Part shown: one piece after another, positions 7,961-16,782 of the stretch
How the letters are laid out: the number at the start of each line of letters is the position of its first letter
Numbering within the stretch: the first letter of the stretch is position 1
DNA from: Candidatus Bathyarchaeota archaeon
GTDB taxonomy: Archaea; Thermoproteota; Bathyarchaeia; 40CM-2-53-6
Direction of reading: 5' to 3'
Assembly (NCBI GenBank): GCA_005888735.1
Contig: VBBN01000033.1
Span: 1-57,649, forward strand
DNA length: 57,649 nt
Translations under genes and position numbers: made by a program
Notes under the pieces: generated by a model
Told to the model about the DNA's origin: nothing
Database searches by the model: none
Seen by the model: the letters and a program-made list of their open reading frames with translations, nothing else

Positions 7961-8731
7961 CTACTTATCGCGGGTTCCGCCCTGATTGACCTCTTTAAGG
8001 TAACCGTAGATTACGAAAGGCCTGAGTCTGACCAAAGCGTGCAGTACAGTTCTGGCAAGAGACACTTTCAATTCCCGTCTAGCCCTGCCCATCTGAATCT
8101 GGTAGTGAATCGAGCGCCGTAAAGTCATTTTTCGACGGTGAAGAACAACTAATCTCCTGTCCAGTTTCACTTTGAAACCCATCACCCGAAACCGTTGGTC
8201 AATATCAGAATCCCATGCCTGAACGTCACGAAATCCACCTATCTTCTCCAGACTCTTCGAGGAAATTGCTCTCGCTCCCCCCCTCGGCTGCTGACCCAGT
8301 GGGGCGAAAGAATAAGTCCTTTCCCAAACCAAGACAACTCGATTAAGAAGGCCCTGAGTCGGATCAGTGCGGGCAAACGCTGACACAGAAGCGTACTGGG
8401 TTAATTGTGGGAGAAGCCTCTCAAGAAAATTTCGAGGAACGGTCATGTCCGCATCAACCACAACCAAACCATCGCCGACCGCTCTATGGCGAGCGATTTC
8501 GAGACTTTCAGATATGCTGTAGCGCCAGGAACGAGCCTTCTTCTCTATGATTGTTGAATTGGTTCCGTTCAGCACATCACGAGCGACACTGATGGTTCCG
8601 TCTGTGCATCTGTCTGCGACAACGATGATTAGAGTCGGGCGAAGCGTCTGGGCGACGAGTGACTCCAAGCACAGTCTAATGTAATCAGCCTCATTGTGGG
8701 CGCAGACGACTATTGTCGACTCAGAGCTCAA
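7961..8731 (-). CDS. Family 2 glycosyltransferase
   Basis: A 256-residue GT-A enzyme. The N-terminus VVCAHNEADYIRLCLESL and VVADRCTDGTISVA are the usual nucleotide-sugar-binding segments. VVDADMTV (about residues 91-98) is the DxD-type metal motif, and WDSDIDQRF (about 172-180) replaces the ED-type acceptor motif. There is no transmembrane tail, so it acts on the cytoplasmic face, probably on a lipid-linked or protein glycan. It is followed 20 nt later by the nucleotidyltransferase. Confidence 0.88.
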   Translation of the reverse strand: MSSESTIVVCAHNEADYIRLCLESLVAQTLRPTLIIVVADRCTDGTISVARDVLNGTNSTIIEKKARSWRYSISESLEIARHRAVGDGLVVVDADMTVPRNFLERLLPQLTQYASVSAFARTDPTQGLLNRVVLVWERTYSFAPLGQQPRGGARAISSKSLEKIGGFRDVQAWDSDIDQRFRVMGFKVKLDRRLVVLHRRKMTLRRSIHYQIQMGRARRELKVSLARTVLHALVRLRPFVIYGYLKEVNQGGTRDK

Positions 8732-8737
8732 ACGGGA

Positions 8738-9103
8738 CTACTCGAGGGAAACGGCCAAGAAGTAGACCAGTGCCACTAGCGCGGCAAACAGCGCCACAGG
8801 CGTATACCATAGAAGGAAGCCGCTTACCATCAAGACTGAAAGGGCTAAGACGTCAGCCTTTGACTTCCGACTCGAAAAATCGATTTTCCAGAACCCGAGA
8901 GCATAGAGACTGATTCCGATGAGTCCCAAGAGAACCGCACTGTTGAAGAAGAGTACGTTGAGGACTGAGCCTCCGATCGGCTTGTCGTTCGGGATAAATG
9001 GAACCGAGTTAATGATGTCTCCGAACAGATACCGAAGGGCGTAGACTTCTCCGATTCCAAAGGACGCCCAAGCAAGAGGCAGAATCAGAAGACGCTTTTC
9101 CAA
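8738..9103 (-). CDS. Three-helix membrane protein of the glycosylation operon
   Basis: 121 residues with hydrophobic segments at about 5-25, 46-70 and 85-118. The N-terminal LLILPLAWASFGIGEVYALR is the most distinctive part. No family recognised. It is the first gene of the leftward operon and ends six bases before the glycosyltransferase, so a role in membrane glycan assembly is inferred from position only. Confidence 0.7.
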   Translation of the reverse strand: MEKRLLILPLAWASFGIGEVYALRYLFGDIINSVPFIPNDKPIGGSVLNVLFFNSAVLLGLIGISLYALGFWKIDFSSRKSKADVLALSVLMVSGFLLWYTPVALFAALVALVYFLAVSLE

Positions 9104-9134
9104 TTTCGGCGAGACGAGCTACCGTCCGGCTGTT

Positions 9135-9144
9135 GATAAATATT
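9135..9144 (-). promoter_or_regulatory. TATA element of the glycosylation operon
   Basis: The minus strand reads AATATTTATC about 35 nt before the ATG at 9103, which places the transcript start within about ten bases of the start codon. Confidence 0.55.
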
Positions 9145-9337
9145 GGTTGCGGTTTCAGTACCTTCTCCTCTTTCGTTTGAACAAATCGTATCGCGAAAGT
9201 ATGAGACACGTGTCATCAATTCAAAGCCCAGTTCACGTTATCATGCCGATTTCGCTGGACCGGGCCTTGCGGGCCCACCCATCAAAGAGTAACAAAGGAA
9301 TAATTAGCGGAAGGACAAGCCGTCAGGCCGACGAACG

Positions 9338-9601
9338 TTGGCCGAGGATCCGCCCGATGCAAAATACTCGGTGGAAATCTTGGCCCCGGAGAAAGTCTCA
9401 CCGACTCCAAAGCAGTACGTCCAAGACCTCAAAGGAGTCGTCGGTGGAAAGCAGCTTGCGAGAATGAAGAAGGAAGCTGTAGATTGCCCCGTTCTAGAGA
9501 AGAGAGTCTCTTTCGTCCAATGTTTCGGTTGTCCAAACTTCATTCGCAGGGTTAAGGGACAAGTAGGCTGCAGAGGCCTCCCGCTCGCTTCGGCCCCTTA
9601 A
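9338..9601 (+). CDS. Small Cys-rich protein
   Basis: 87 residues from a TTG. The C-terminal half carries CPVLEKRVSFVQCFGCPNF followed by VGCRG, that is, Cys at about residues 50, 62, 65 and 78, suggesting a metal or Fe-S site. The N-terminal half is basic and helical. Family not recognised. The gene ends 32 nt before the TrmB-like regulator and may share its transcript. Confidence 0.65.
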   Translation: MAEDPPDAKYSVEILAPEKVSPTPKQYVQDLKGVVGGKQLARMKKEAVDCPVLEKRVSFVQCFGCPNFIRRVKGQVGCRGLPLASAP

Positions 9602-9632
9602 ATCCCCCCAGTCATCAGGCGGCCGCGGCAAG

Positions 9633-10430
9633 ATGATGAGCGACAACGCCAAGCGGCTAATGAAGGAACTGGGTTTCTCGGAGGACGAATGCTCGGTATA
9701 CTTCGAACTTTTGAACAAGCCAACAGGAGATAGCATCGAAGGAGTCCTGTCCCAATCCAAGATTGGATCCCACGAAACCCAAGAAGCCGTCAAGAGCCTC
9801 GTCGAAAAGGGCCTCCTAAGAATAACCAGTAACAGGCTCGAAGCCGCAGAGCCAAAAATATTCGTCTCCAAAATCCAAGAAATGAATCGTCAGGAGCTCA
9901 CGCGCAAACTTGAGACACTTAGCGAAAATGCCTCACAACTGCTTTCAATTCTAGAGCCACTCTTCTGGGAGACCAGACTCGGCATCAAGCCGGAGGACAT
10001 TCTCGAACCGTTAAGAGACCTGGGGCAAATGGAGGTCAAAACAGTTGCTGTCATTGGAGATGCGACGAGGGAGGTCCTAGTGTCCGCGGAGACATTCGGA
10101 TGGTTTAGTAAAGTGCAGGAGGAAATCTATCGAGCACGGGAGAGGGGTGTAAAGTTCCGAGTCTTAATGACGCCCAAGGACCCGGATACGCAACGGAGGG
10201 CGGGTGAGCTGAAGAAGCTCGGGCTTGAAGTCAGACAGCCGAAAGAAGACTGGTACCCCGTAAGGGGAACACTCGCCGACAACAAGGAACTTGTCTTCCT
10301 AATATGGGCAAACCATGAAAAAGGGAAACCTGCGAAGTATTTTCGCCCACACTTCTCAACGAACGCGGGAATGATTAGAGTGTTCGCCGACGCCTTCGAA
10401 AGAAGATGGATGGACTCTCGACAACTCTAG
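9633..10430 (+). CDS. TrmB-like winged-helix regulator
   Basis: 265 residues. Residues about 5-70 form a TrmB-type winged helix (LGFSEDECSVYFELLNKPTG, then EAVKSLVEKGLLRI). A short coiled segment (about 85-115) is followed by an HxK-less phospholipase-D-like sensing domain (VAVIGDATREVLVSAETF, then RARERGVKFRVLMTP). This layout is typical of archaeal TrmB relatives that bind sugars or other small ligands. The first two codons are both ATG. It lies between two metabolic operons; which one it controls is unknown. Confidence 0.82.
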   Translation: MMSDNAKRLMKELGFSEDECSVYFELLNKPTGDSIEGVLSQSKIGSHETQEAVKSLVEKGLLRITSNRLEAAEPKIFVSKIQEMNRQELTRKLETLSENASQLLSILEPLFWETRLGIKPEDILEPLRDLGQMEVKTVAVIGDATREVLVSAETFGWFSKVQEEIYRARERGVKFRVLMTPKDPDTQRRAGELKKLGLEVRQPKEDWYPVRGTLADNKELVFLIWANHEKGKPAKYFRPHFSTNAGMIRVFADAFERRWMDSRQL

Positions 10431-10446
10431 GATTCGTGCGCGACCT

Positions 10447-11367
10447 TCAAGAGTAGGACATCTCGATTCCACGGACTAGTGACGTTAGGGCACGGTTGAG
10501 ATGGATCGCCAAATGATGCTTGGCGCCGTATTCCGCGAGAGTCCCGTTCAGTTGAAGGATCTCAGTCATACGTTCGTGCATGATATCCTGGAGCATTGAA
10601 GATCGGTTCTTCGCTGTTGCTTTGAGGATACGCAACGCGTTCCGCCACAGTCCAGCGGAGTCGATAGGTATCCACTCAGCACGCCCGATTGCGGCTCCTT
10701 CCCTAATAACCTGTCGCATTAGTTCTCGGAGCGGTAGTATCTTGAGAATCTCCCCGTTTTGAAGCCGCGTTATCGCAGAGATCGGGTTAATCGCAGAGTT
10801 GAGGATTGTCTTTTCCCAGATGACTTTGGACATGTCGCTGCTGGACTTTGCAGGTAAGCCCGCGCGGCTAAGCTCCTGAACAACCTTCGCGCGCATTACC
10901 TGCACCCGGCCCTGCATCGTGCCAATCTGGGTGTGTCCCCTCCCGGCATGGAGAACTAGACCCGGGCCTAATGCCAAAGCAGCCTCGGTTGTGGAGCCGG
11001 CTAGAACGGGATTTGACTTGAATACGTCTGCAAGCGTCTCGAGATTCCCTAGCCCGTTTTGAATGCTGAGGATCGCAGAACGCTTTCCGACTCGCCCTTT
11101 ATGCATCCCAGCCGCCTGTCGGGTATCGTAGGCTTTCACCGTAAAGAAAACCACGTCAGCGGTCGTCAAGTCGGCCGGAGCCCGAGAGGCTCTTACAGTT
11201 GCTCTCACGGTTTTCCGTCCTTCTCTTATTCGGACGCCCTTCTTCCGAATCGCACTTACAACCCTAGGGTCTCGGTGAACTAGCGTAACGTCGTTTCCGG
11301 CGCGTTGCAACAGTCCTCCGAAGAGGGTCCCTATCGCGCCCGCGCCGACAATGCCTATCTGAAGCAA
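10447..11367 (-). CDS. panE: 2-dehydropantoate 2-reductase (PanE)
   Basis: 306 residues; reduces ketopantoate to pantoate with NADPH. The Rossmann motif GIVGAGAIGTLFGGLL begins at residue 5. The catalytic Lys-containing segment is KVIWEKTILNSAINPISAIT (about 182-201), with the conserved Asn of the family. A TTG start directly follows the TAG of panB (TAGTTG), so translation is probably coupled. It is the last gene of the CoA operon and converges on the TrmB-like gene. Confidence 0.94.
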   Translation of the reverse strand: MLQIGIVGAGAIGTLFGGLLQRAGNDVTLVHRDPRVVSAIRKKGVRIREGRKTVRATVRASRAPADLTTADVVFFTVKAYDTRQAAGMHKGRVGKRSAILSIQNGLGNLETLADVFKSNPVLAGSTTEAALALGPGLVLHAGRGHTQIGTMQGRVQVMRAKVVQELSRAGLPAKSSSDMSKVIWEKTILNSAINPISAITRLQNGEILKILPLRELMRQVIREGAAIGRAEWIPIDSAGLWRNALRILKATAKNRSSMLQDIMHERMTEILQLNGTLAEYGAKHHLAIHLNRALTSLVRGIEMSYS

Positions 11368-12243
11368 CTACCCTTTCCGTCTCGGCCCAAGTTTCGACAC
11401 TTCAGCTGGGTCCATCGAAAACACGTTGTTCATCGACGGGAACTGGCCAGAGCGGACTTCTCCTGAATATTCTTGTAGCGCCCTCTGGATCATCTGCGAG
11501 AGGTCAACGTATCTCTTCGCGAATTTCGGCGTAAATCGCGAATAGAGTCCGAGGACGTCGTTGAGAACCAGCACCTGGCCGTCACAGTAGCGTCCAGAGC
11601 CTATGCCAATAGTTGGAATCTCGAGTGCTCCAGTAATCCTACCAGCGACCTCTTCTGTGACCATCTCAAGAACTATTCCGAACGCGCCCGCTTCCTCGAG
11701 AGCCCTGGCGTTGGCGATTAGTCGTTCTCCTTCCTTCGCTGTTCTGCCTTGAACTCTGTAGCCCCCATGGAGTGTCGCGGTTTGCGGGGTGACCCCGATA
11801 TGGCCGAGAACTGGGATACCAGAGTCCACTATGGACCTTGCAATAAGGGCCATTTCCTTGCCCCCCTCAATCTTAACGGCCTCCATTCCGCCCTCTTTGA
11901 TGAATCGTCCCGCGTTCCTGATCGCATCCTCTTGCGATACCTGAAAGGAGAGAAATGGCATGTCTCCCACTAAGAGGGGACGACTGCTTCCTCTGTTCAC
12001 TGCTCTGCAGACTGGCAGCAGCTCGTCCATGGTAACAGGTATCGTCGTTTCGTACCCCAACACGACCATCCCGTATGAATCCCCCACCAAGATGGAATCT
12101 ACTCCAACCTGGTCAGCAATCTGCGAACTGGGAAAGTCGTACGAGGTCACCATGACAATCTTCCGACCTTCAACCTTCATCTTCTGAAGGTCAGGAATCG
12201 TGGTCTTCTTCCGCTCGGCCCTATGCTCGGTCAACGGTTCCAC
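11368..12243 (-). CDS. panB: 3-methyl-2-oxobutanoate hydroxymethyltransferase (PanB)
   Basis: 291 residues; adds a hydroxymethyl group from methylene-THF or its archaeal counterpart to ketoisovalerate. The signature MVTSYDFPSSQIADQVGVD is followed by VGDSYGMVVLGY, with the metal-binding Asp. A second metal Asp lies in VGDMPF and the later substrate loop is GHIGVTPQ. The C-terminal FTPKFAKRYV is family-typical. The gene overlaps the upstream synthetase by 13 nt. Length is normal. Confidence 0.96.
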   Translation of the reverse strand: MEPLTEHRAERKKTTIPDLQKMKVEGRKIVMVTSYDFPSSQIADQVGVDSILVGDSYGMVVLGYETTIPVTMDELLPVCRAVNRGSSRPLLVGDMPFLSFQVSQEDAIRNAGRFIKEGGMEAVKIEGGKEMALIARSIVDSGIPVLGHIGVTPQTATLHGGYRVQGRTAKEGERLIANARALEEAGAFGIVLEMVTEEVAGRITGALEIPTIGIGSGRYCDGQVLVLNDVLGLYSRFTPKFAKRYVDLSQMIQRALQEYSGEVRSGQFPSMNNVFSMDPAEVSKLGPRRKG

Positions 12244-12986
12244 TTCCCCAAGTAAGCGATAATCTCTCGTATCGTTGACTCCAGATTTTTACGATTGTCG
12301 AAGTCTCGAACTAAACGACGTAGCGATTCCCTATCCTGCCTCTTGAGTCGCCTCGATTCTGTCACGAGAATCGGAAGCGCTCGAGTGATGTTATCGACAA
12401 TCGTGATTGAAGCTTGCTGAGCCGTCCTCGAAAGCGGGTTGAGGTCGATTGCAATGACCGTCTGTCCATTTTTTCGGAGAGCGAGAGTCCGGTCGCCATC
12501 TTCCAAAGGAACAAGCACAACATCGGACCTACCCTGTCCGTCAGGGTCGACATTTCTTCTGGGGCTCGAGATCCCTAAAATCCTCGTTGACGCTTCAGCT
12601 CCAACCCCAAGGACGTTCTTGATGCCTAGGCGTTTCAACACGGAAGCAATTTTCTTCTCTCGTTCTAGGCTCCTATGGAACAGGTTGACCTCTATGTCCG
12701 CGGGGATAGTTGAAGCAAGGTGTGCAAGTTCGTTCGGAACAAGAGCAGCTGCGTTACCGTTGACTGAGATGACGGGATGGTCAGCGAGGAGAAGACTCGC
12801 CGCAGCTACCTTGGCGGCCTTCCGGGCGGATGGCAGAGTCTTTTCGCCAATCAGATAATCGAAGGCCTCTCCCCTTCCATGGGCGAGCAGGCCCTGAGGG
12901 GCAACGATCCCGTTTATGACGGCTTGGACGAGCAACTCCCGAGTTCTGAGAGATTCAAAACGAGGGTGGCTTTGGGAAATCTTCAA
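12231..12986 (-). CDS. 4-phosphopantoate--beta-alanine ligase (archaeal phosphopantothenate synthetase)
   Basis: 251 residues of the DUF137 family, which in archaea replaces bacterial pantothenate synthetase after pantoate kinase. Diagnostic stretches are the N-terminal SHPRFESLRTRELLVQA, PVISVNGNAAALVP at about 72-85, and DLNPLSRTAQQASITIVDNI near 180-199. Its start overlaps the stop of pantoate kinase (ATGA), and its end overlaps panB by 13 nt, so the three are translated together. Confidence 0.93.
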   Translation of the reverse strand: MKISQSHPRFESLRTRELLVQAVINGIVAPQGLLAHGRGEAFDYLIGEKTLPSARKAAKVAAASLLLADHPVISVNGNAAALVPNELAHLASTIPADIEVNLFHRSLEREKKIASVLKRLGIKNVLGVGAEASTRILGISSPRRNVDPDGQGRSDVVLVPLEDGDRTLALRKNGQTVIAIDLNPLSRTAQQASITIVDNITRALPILVTESRRLKRQDRESLRRLVRDFDNRKNLESTIREIIAYLGKWNR

Positions 12987-13882
12987 ACCAGACGTGCCCC
13001 CTCATTCGCAATTCGGCTTATTCGCGGGACAAATCCTGCGACTCTCATGAGTCTTGCAGCCTCCTCAACCATCCTCCCGGAGACTATTGTGAAACCCGAC
13101 TCGCCTATCATCATCATGCTGAAGACTACTCCGAACTCATCGCCGAGTCTAAATAGACCCTTGAGCCGTGGGCTAGCGGAACCTAGGCAGTCGGCAAACC
13201 TCCTTGAAATCAGTAAAAAGCCCGTATCGTTCGATTGGCGTCGAAACATTTGAACCAGCCCGGAACCACACGTATTCACTCGATTCGCAAACCGGCGGTT
13301 CGAAAGAGCCGTTCTAGTTGGCAATGGGCCCAGGCTGCCAGATACGACTCTCGACGAATCTGAAATCGGTGTCTTTGTCACCCGAGCGAGTCCTGGACTG
13401 CCAGGCGTGAGTCGAACAAGGACACCTCCAAAGAAGACTGACGTGACCGTTCCAAGACCCGACTTTGTTGTGACTTCCGCTTGGTGAGCTACTGCCGCTG
13501 CTTCAAACGATGTCAAAGGCTCGCCCAAGACTTGGTTGAGGGAGAAGGAGAGACTCAGGGCACCCGCCCCACTCGTGCCATATCCACAACCTATGGGAAG
13601 TTCGCAACTGTGTGAGACCCGTACATTCCACGTTCGTCCATCTCGATGGAGGTATTGGCGGACGACCTCCTTTGAAACAACAGGATTCGGTAGGATGTTG
13701 CCGTTGAGAGTTATCGTCGTTCTCGATCTCGATGCTTCGGTGACTGAAACCGTGGTAGTGACCCCCTCCTCCAGATTGACCCCTGCGCCGGTGGAGCCGA
13801 CTCGCAAAGGGTTCTTTGCCTTGTCTTGAATTGTGAAGAAGCCGGTTATCTGGCACGGTGCAAAAGCTGTGGCCACCGGCAA
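12983..13882 (-). CDS. Pantoate kinase (GHMP family)
   Basis: 299 residues; phosphorylates pantoate in the archaeal CoA route. N-terminal VATAFAPCQITGFFTI is the archaeal pantoate kinase version of the GHMP start. The phosphate loop is LPIGCGYGTSGAGALSLSF (about 105-123) and a later Gly-rich part is TKSGLGTVTS. The start is a TTG at 13882, with GTG two codons later also possible. First gene of the four-gene CoA operon; I see no strong TATA in the 120 nt before it. Confidence 0.92.
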   Translation of the reverse strand: MPVATAFAPCQITGFFTIQDKAKNPLRVGSTGAGVNLEEGVTTTVSVTEASRSRTTITLNGNILPNPVVSKEVVRQYLHRDGRTWNVRVSHSCELPIGCGYGTSGAGALSLSFSLNQVLGEPLTSFEAAAVAHQAEVTTKSGLGTVTSVFFGGVLVRLTPGSPGLARVTKTPISDSSRVVSGSLGPLPTRTALSNRRFANRVNTCGSGLVQMFRRQSNDTGFLLISRRFADCLGSASPRLKGLFRLGDEFGVVFSMMMIGESGFTIVSGRMVEEAARLMRVAGFVPRISRIANEGARLV

Positions 13883-14052
13883 TCTGACTTCTTCCTACTA
13901 TCTGGTTTCCACTAGGTGACTTTCCCTATTCCCAAACTAGTCTGTACCCTGCTTCAAAGACTACGTGGGGTCGCCGAGAGGACAATGCAAGCACTCTCGC
14001 TATGACGAGTTTAGTTATTAGACAAGCCTGTTTCCAATCCGGAACAACCACC

Positions 14053-15432
14053 ATGCTCACGAGACCCAGCAAAGCTCCGCCCAGACTCTTCGGGACCAAC
14101 GGAATTCGAGGAGTCGTCGGGAAGGAGGTTAATGCTGACTTTTCTTATAGATTGGGCTCTAGCACGGGACTTCTCTTCAAACCAGGACCCGTCGCTGTCG
14201 GGAGGGACGGCAGGACCTCCGGAATGATGCTCTGCGAGGGAGTAGTGTCCGGAATACTCTCTCAAGGCTGCGATGTCACAGACTATGCACTCACAACGAC
14301 CCCTGCTCTCCAGTTTCTCGTAAAAAACGGGAAAGGGGCAGGTGGAGTGATGGTCACCGCCAGCCACAACCCCCCCGAGTACAACGGGTTCAAAGTAATT
14401 GCCTCCGATGGTGTAGAAGTATCGCGGAAACTCGAGGCGAAGATTGAGTTCTTGGTGGAGCGTAATACTTGGAAGCTCGGAAAAAAGCCGGGACGGCGCG
14501 TTAAACCGATAGACGGGTTGAACCCCTACTTCAACGGCCTGCGGACGCAAGCCCAAGAAATCTCAGAAAAACTCCACCACATCAAAGCGGTCGTTGACGT
14601 GGGCAATGGAGTAGCAGCTCTCACCACGCCCAAGATTCTGCGAGACCTAGGCTGCAGTGTTTTCGGTGTAAATGACAATATCGATGGCCGCTTTCCCGGT
14701 CGACTCTCGGAGCCTAGGCCTGAAACTCTGGCGACTCTATCAGGAATGGTTCAGCAGGTGGGGGCGGATTTCGGAGTCGCTCACGACGGAGATGGTGACC
14801 GAGCCATATTTGCTGACGAAAAAGGCACAATACAGTGGGGAGACCGATCGTTTGCACTTGTCGTCGACGAGGTACTCAAGAATAAGCCGGGAGCCAAGGT
14901 GGTCACGCCGCTCAATTCTTCCATGGCTGTCGGAGAGATTGTCAAGAAGAGGCATGGAAGGCTCATCCTGACGAAGGTGGGAAGCGTCGAGGTGTCACGA
15001 ACCATGATCAGGGCTGGCGCGGTTATTGGGGGTGAAGAGAATGGCGGCATTTTCTATGCCCCACACCACCCTGTCAGAGATGGGACAATGGCCGTCCTGC
15101 TCGTGTTGAAAGCACTCGTGCGCAACAAGGTCTCCCTATCCACCCTGATGAATCGGCTTCCCCGGTTCGTCATGGCGAAGGAAAAGTTCGATTGCAGGAA
15201 CGAGTCAAGCAAAGTCAAGGCTATCGCTTGGTTGAAGAAACAACTAGGCACCAGAGTGACTAGCACCCTCGACGGTGTGAAAGTAGACGTAAAAAACCGA
15301 GGATGGGTTCTCATACGTCCAAGCGGGACCGAGCCACTGGTCAGGCTCTACGCAGAGGGAGTGACCGAAAAAGACCTGTCAGGACTCCTGGACGAGTTCA
15401 AGCCGATGATGCAGAGGGCCCTGAAAGTCTAA
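14053..15432 (+). CDS. Phosphoglucosamine/phosphomannose mutase family enzyme
   Basis: About 459 residues. It begins RLFGTNGIRG shortly after the start, then has the phosphoserine loop VTASHNPPEYNGFK, the metal loop DGDGDRAIF, the sugar loop GGEENGG and the phosphate-binding RPSGTEPLVRLY near the C-terminus. It interconverts hexose 6- and 1-phosphates and so feeds UDP- or GDP-sugar synthesis, fitting the neighbouring sugar genes. The frame opens at 14002, but the ATG at 14053 fits the family N-terminus better. Substrate (GlcN, Man or Glc) cannot be told from sequence alone. Confidence 0.92.
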   Translation: MLTRPSKAPPRLFGTNGIRGVVGKEVNADFSYRLGSSTGLLFKPGPVAVGRDGRTSGMMLCEGVVSGILSQGCDVTDYALTTTPALQFLVKNGKGAGGVMVTASHNPPEYNGFKVIASDGVEVSRKLEAKIEFLVERNTWKLGKKPGRRVKPIDGLNPYFNGLRTQAQEISEKLHHIKAVVDVGNGVAALTTPKILRDLGCSVFGVNDNIDGRFPGRLSEPRPETLATLSGMVQQVGADFGVAHDGDGDRAIFADEKGTIQWGDRSFALVVDEVLKNKPGAKVVTPLNSSMAVGEIVKKRHGRLILTKVGSVEVSRTMIRAGAVIGGEENGGIFYAPHHPVRDGTMAVLLVLKALVRNKVSLSTLMNRLPRFVMAKEKFDCRNESSKVKAIAWLKKQLGTRVTSTLDGVKVDVKNRGWVLIRPSGTEPLVRLYAEGVTEKDLSGLLDEFKPMMQRALKV

Positions 15433-15545
15433 GAATCGAAGTCTCATCGTACATTCCAGTCTCACGTCTCGAAGCCACATGACCAGCTTGATATAGACGA
15501 ACCCTGGCTTGGCTCAACTCGCCCATGCCTCCGAAGAGAGCGATT

Positions 15546-16727
15546 CTAAGCTACGTGCCGTCCTCCTTGAAACACGGCCGCGACTAACCGCAATGCGCCA
15601 ATACTCTCCAAGGGGTCCGCGTCGAGCAAGACCATGTCGGCGACTTTTCCTTCCTCAATTGACCCGCGTTCATCTTCCCCGATCAGCCTGGCCGCGGTTG
15701 AGGTTGCTGCTATGAGCGCGTCGCGCGGCTCCATCCCACATTCCACCATCAACTCAGCCTCCCTCGCAATTCGACCATGACGGGCAGCACCGCCTCCAGC
15801 ATCCGTCCCGAGCGCTATCTGAACACCCGCTCTGACAGCTGCCGTGACTGCCGCGAGCGACCCCTTTCGCAGGTCCTCAGCCCGCTTCTTACGAGTCTCC
15901 GGCCAATCAACCGCTCGAGCATAACATAGCATCGCATCCCACACTGACATAGTCGGTACGAGGCACGTTTTGTTCTTCACCATAGCTTCGAGATCATCCG
16001 CCTGAAGAAACATCCCGTGCTCCAGCGAGTCAACACCACCACGGGCGGCTATTCGGCAACTGGTCGGATCGTTGGCATGGCATGCAATCTTGAACCCTGA
16101 CTTGTGCGCTTCTTCGACGGCCACCGATAGCAGTTTCTCGTCAAACGGAATCTCCGACGCTGCTTGCTGGCGAGTGCTCTCGTTCCAGCCTGACAAGGCC
16201 ACCTTGATCAGATCGGCACCCGCCTCAATCTCCGACTTGATCGCAGCCCGTAGCTCGCCCGCCTCACCAAAGTGTCTCGCGAAAGAAACGTATGTTCCGC
16301 GGTGGGCAATCCAGGTCCCTGCGGCACGAATGTTCGGAGCACGTATCTCACCTGCTCGCGCCGCATGGGCGAGTCTAATGCTGACCCCTTGGGGAGCACC
16401 TACATCACGCGCGGTCGTAACGCCGCTCCGAAGACTAGCCTCAGCGAGCTCGACTGCCCGCATCGAGATTTCGGGAATGGGATCAGTAAATCGCGCAATC
16501 CAATCAGGCCCACCTGGGCTGCTGTAATGAACATGACAATCCATGAGCCCAGGAATCAACGTACGCGCCCTACCCTCAACGACTCGGACAGTGGCCCGGT
16601 TGCCCTGCCACTGGGATGCGGGTCCGACCCAGTGGATCCGTCCGTCGCGAACCTCCACAGACATTTTTGGCTGCGCCGGCGAACCAACGCCATCCCAAAG
16701 CTGAACCTCGTCAATCAAGAGATGCAA
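15546..16727 (-). CDS. Imidazolonepropionase-like amidohydrolase
   Basis: 393 residues. The metal-binding DCHVHY (about residues 63-68) follows the beta-sandwich N-terminus. LIKVALSG probably supplies the Lys position, KIACHAND and SLEHGMF the later His ligands, and LGTDAGGG the catalytic Asp. This is the subfamily that includes imidazolonepropionase and Xaa-Pro dipeptidase-like enzymes; the true substrate is unknown. The start is a TTG. It lies 48 nt behind the UDP-sugar dehydrogenase but has no obvious link to sugar metabolism. Confidence 0.85.
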   Translation of the reverse strand: MHLLIDEVQLWDGVGSPAQPKMSVEVRDGRIHWVGPASQWQGNRATVRVVEGRARTLIPGLMDCHVHYSSPGGPDWIARFTDPIPEISMRAVELAEASLRSGVTTARDVGAPQGVSIRLAHAARAGEIRAPNIRAAGTWIAHRGTYVSFARHFGEAGELRAAIKSEIEAGADLIKVALSGWNESTRQQAASEIPFDEKLLSVAVEEAHKSGFKIACHANDPTSCRIAARGGVDSLEHGMFLQADDLEAMVKNKTCLVPTMSVWDAMLCYARAVDWPETRKKRAEDLRKGSLAAVTAAVRAGVQIALGTDAGGGAARHGRIAREAELMVECGMEPRDALIAATSTAARLIGEDERGSIEEGKVADMVLLDADPLESIGALRLVAAVFQGGRHVA

Positions 16728-16753
16728 TTTTTCCAGGTTGTTCTCCTTTTTCC

Positions 16754-16782
16754 GACCCTAGCGATTTTTTCTGTCTAGGGTC
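16754..16782. repeat. 8-bp inverted repeat at the end of the UDP-sugar dehydrogenase gene
   Basis: GACCCTAG (16754-16761) and CTAGGGTC (16775-16782) form a perfect stem around a 13-nt loop with a run of six T on the plus strand. The right arm contains the dehydrogenase stop codon. It could be a processing or weak termination hairpin between the two leftward genes; function is inference. Confidence 0.5.

Noticed and set aside
11749-12187. Plus-strand frames inside panB
   Set aside because: They are antisense to a clearly conserved enzyme.
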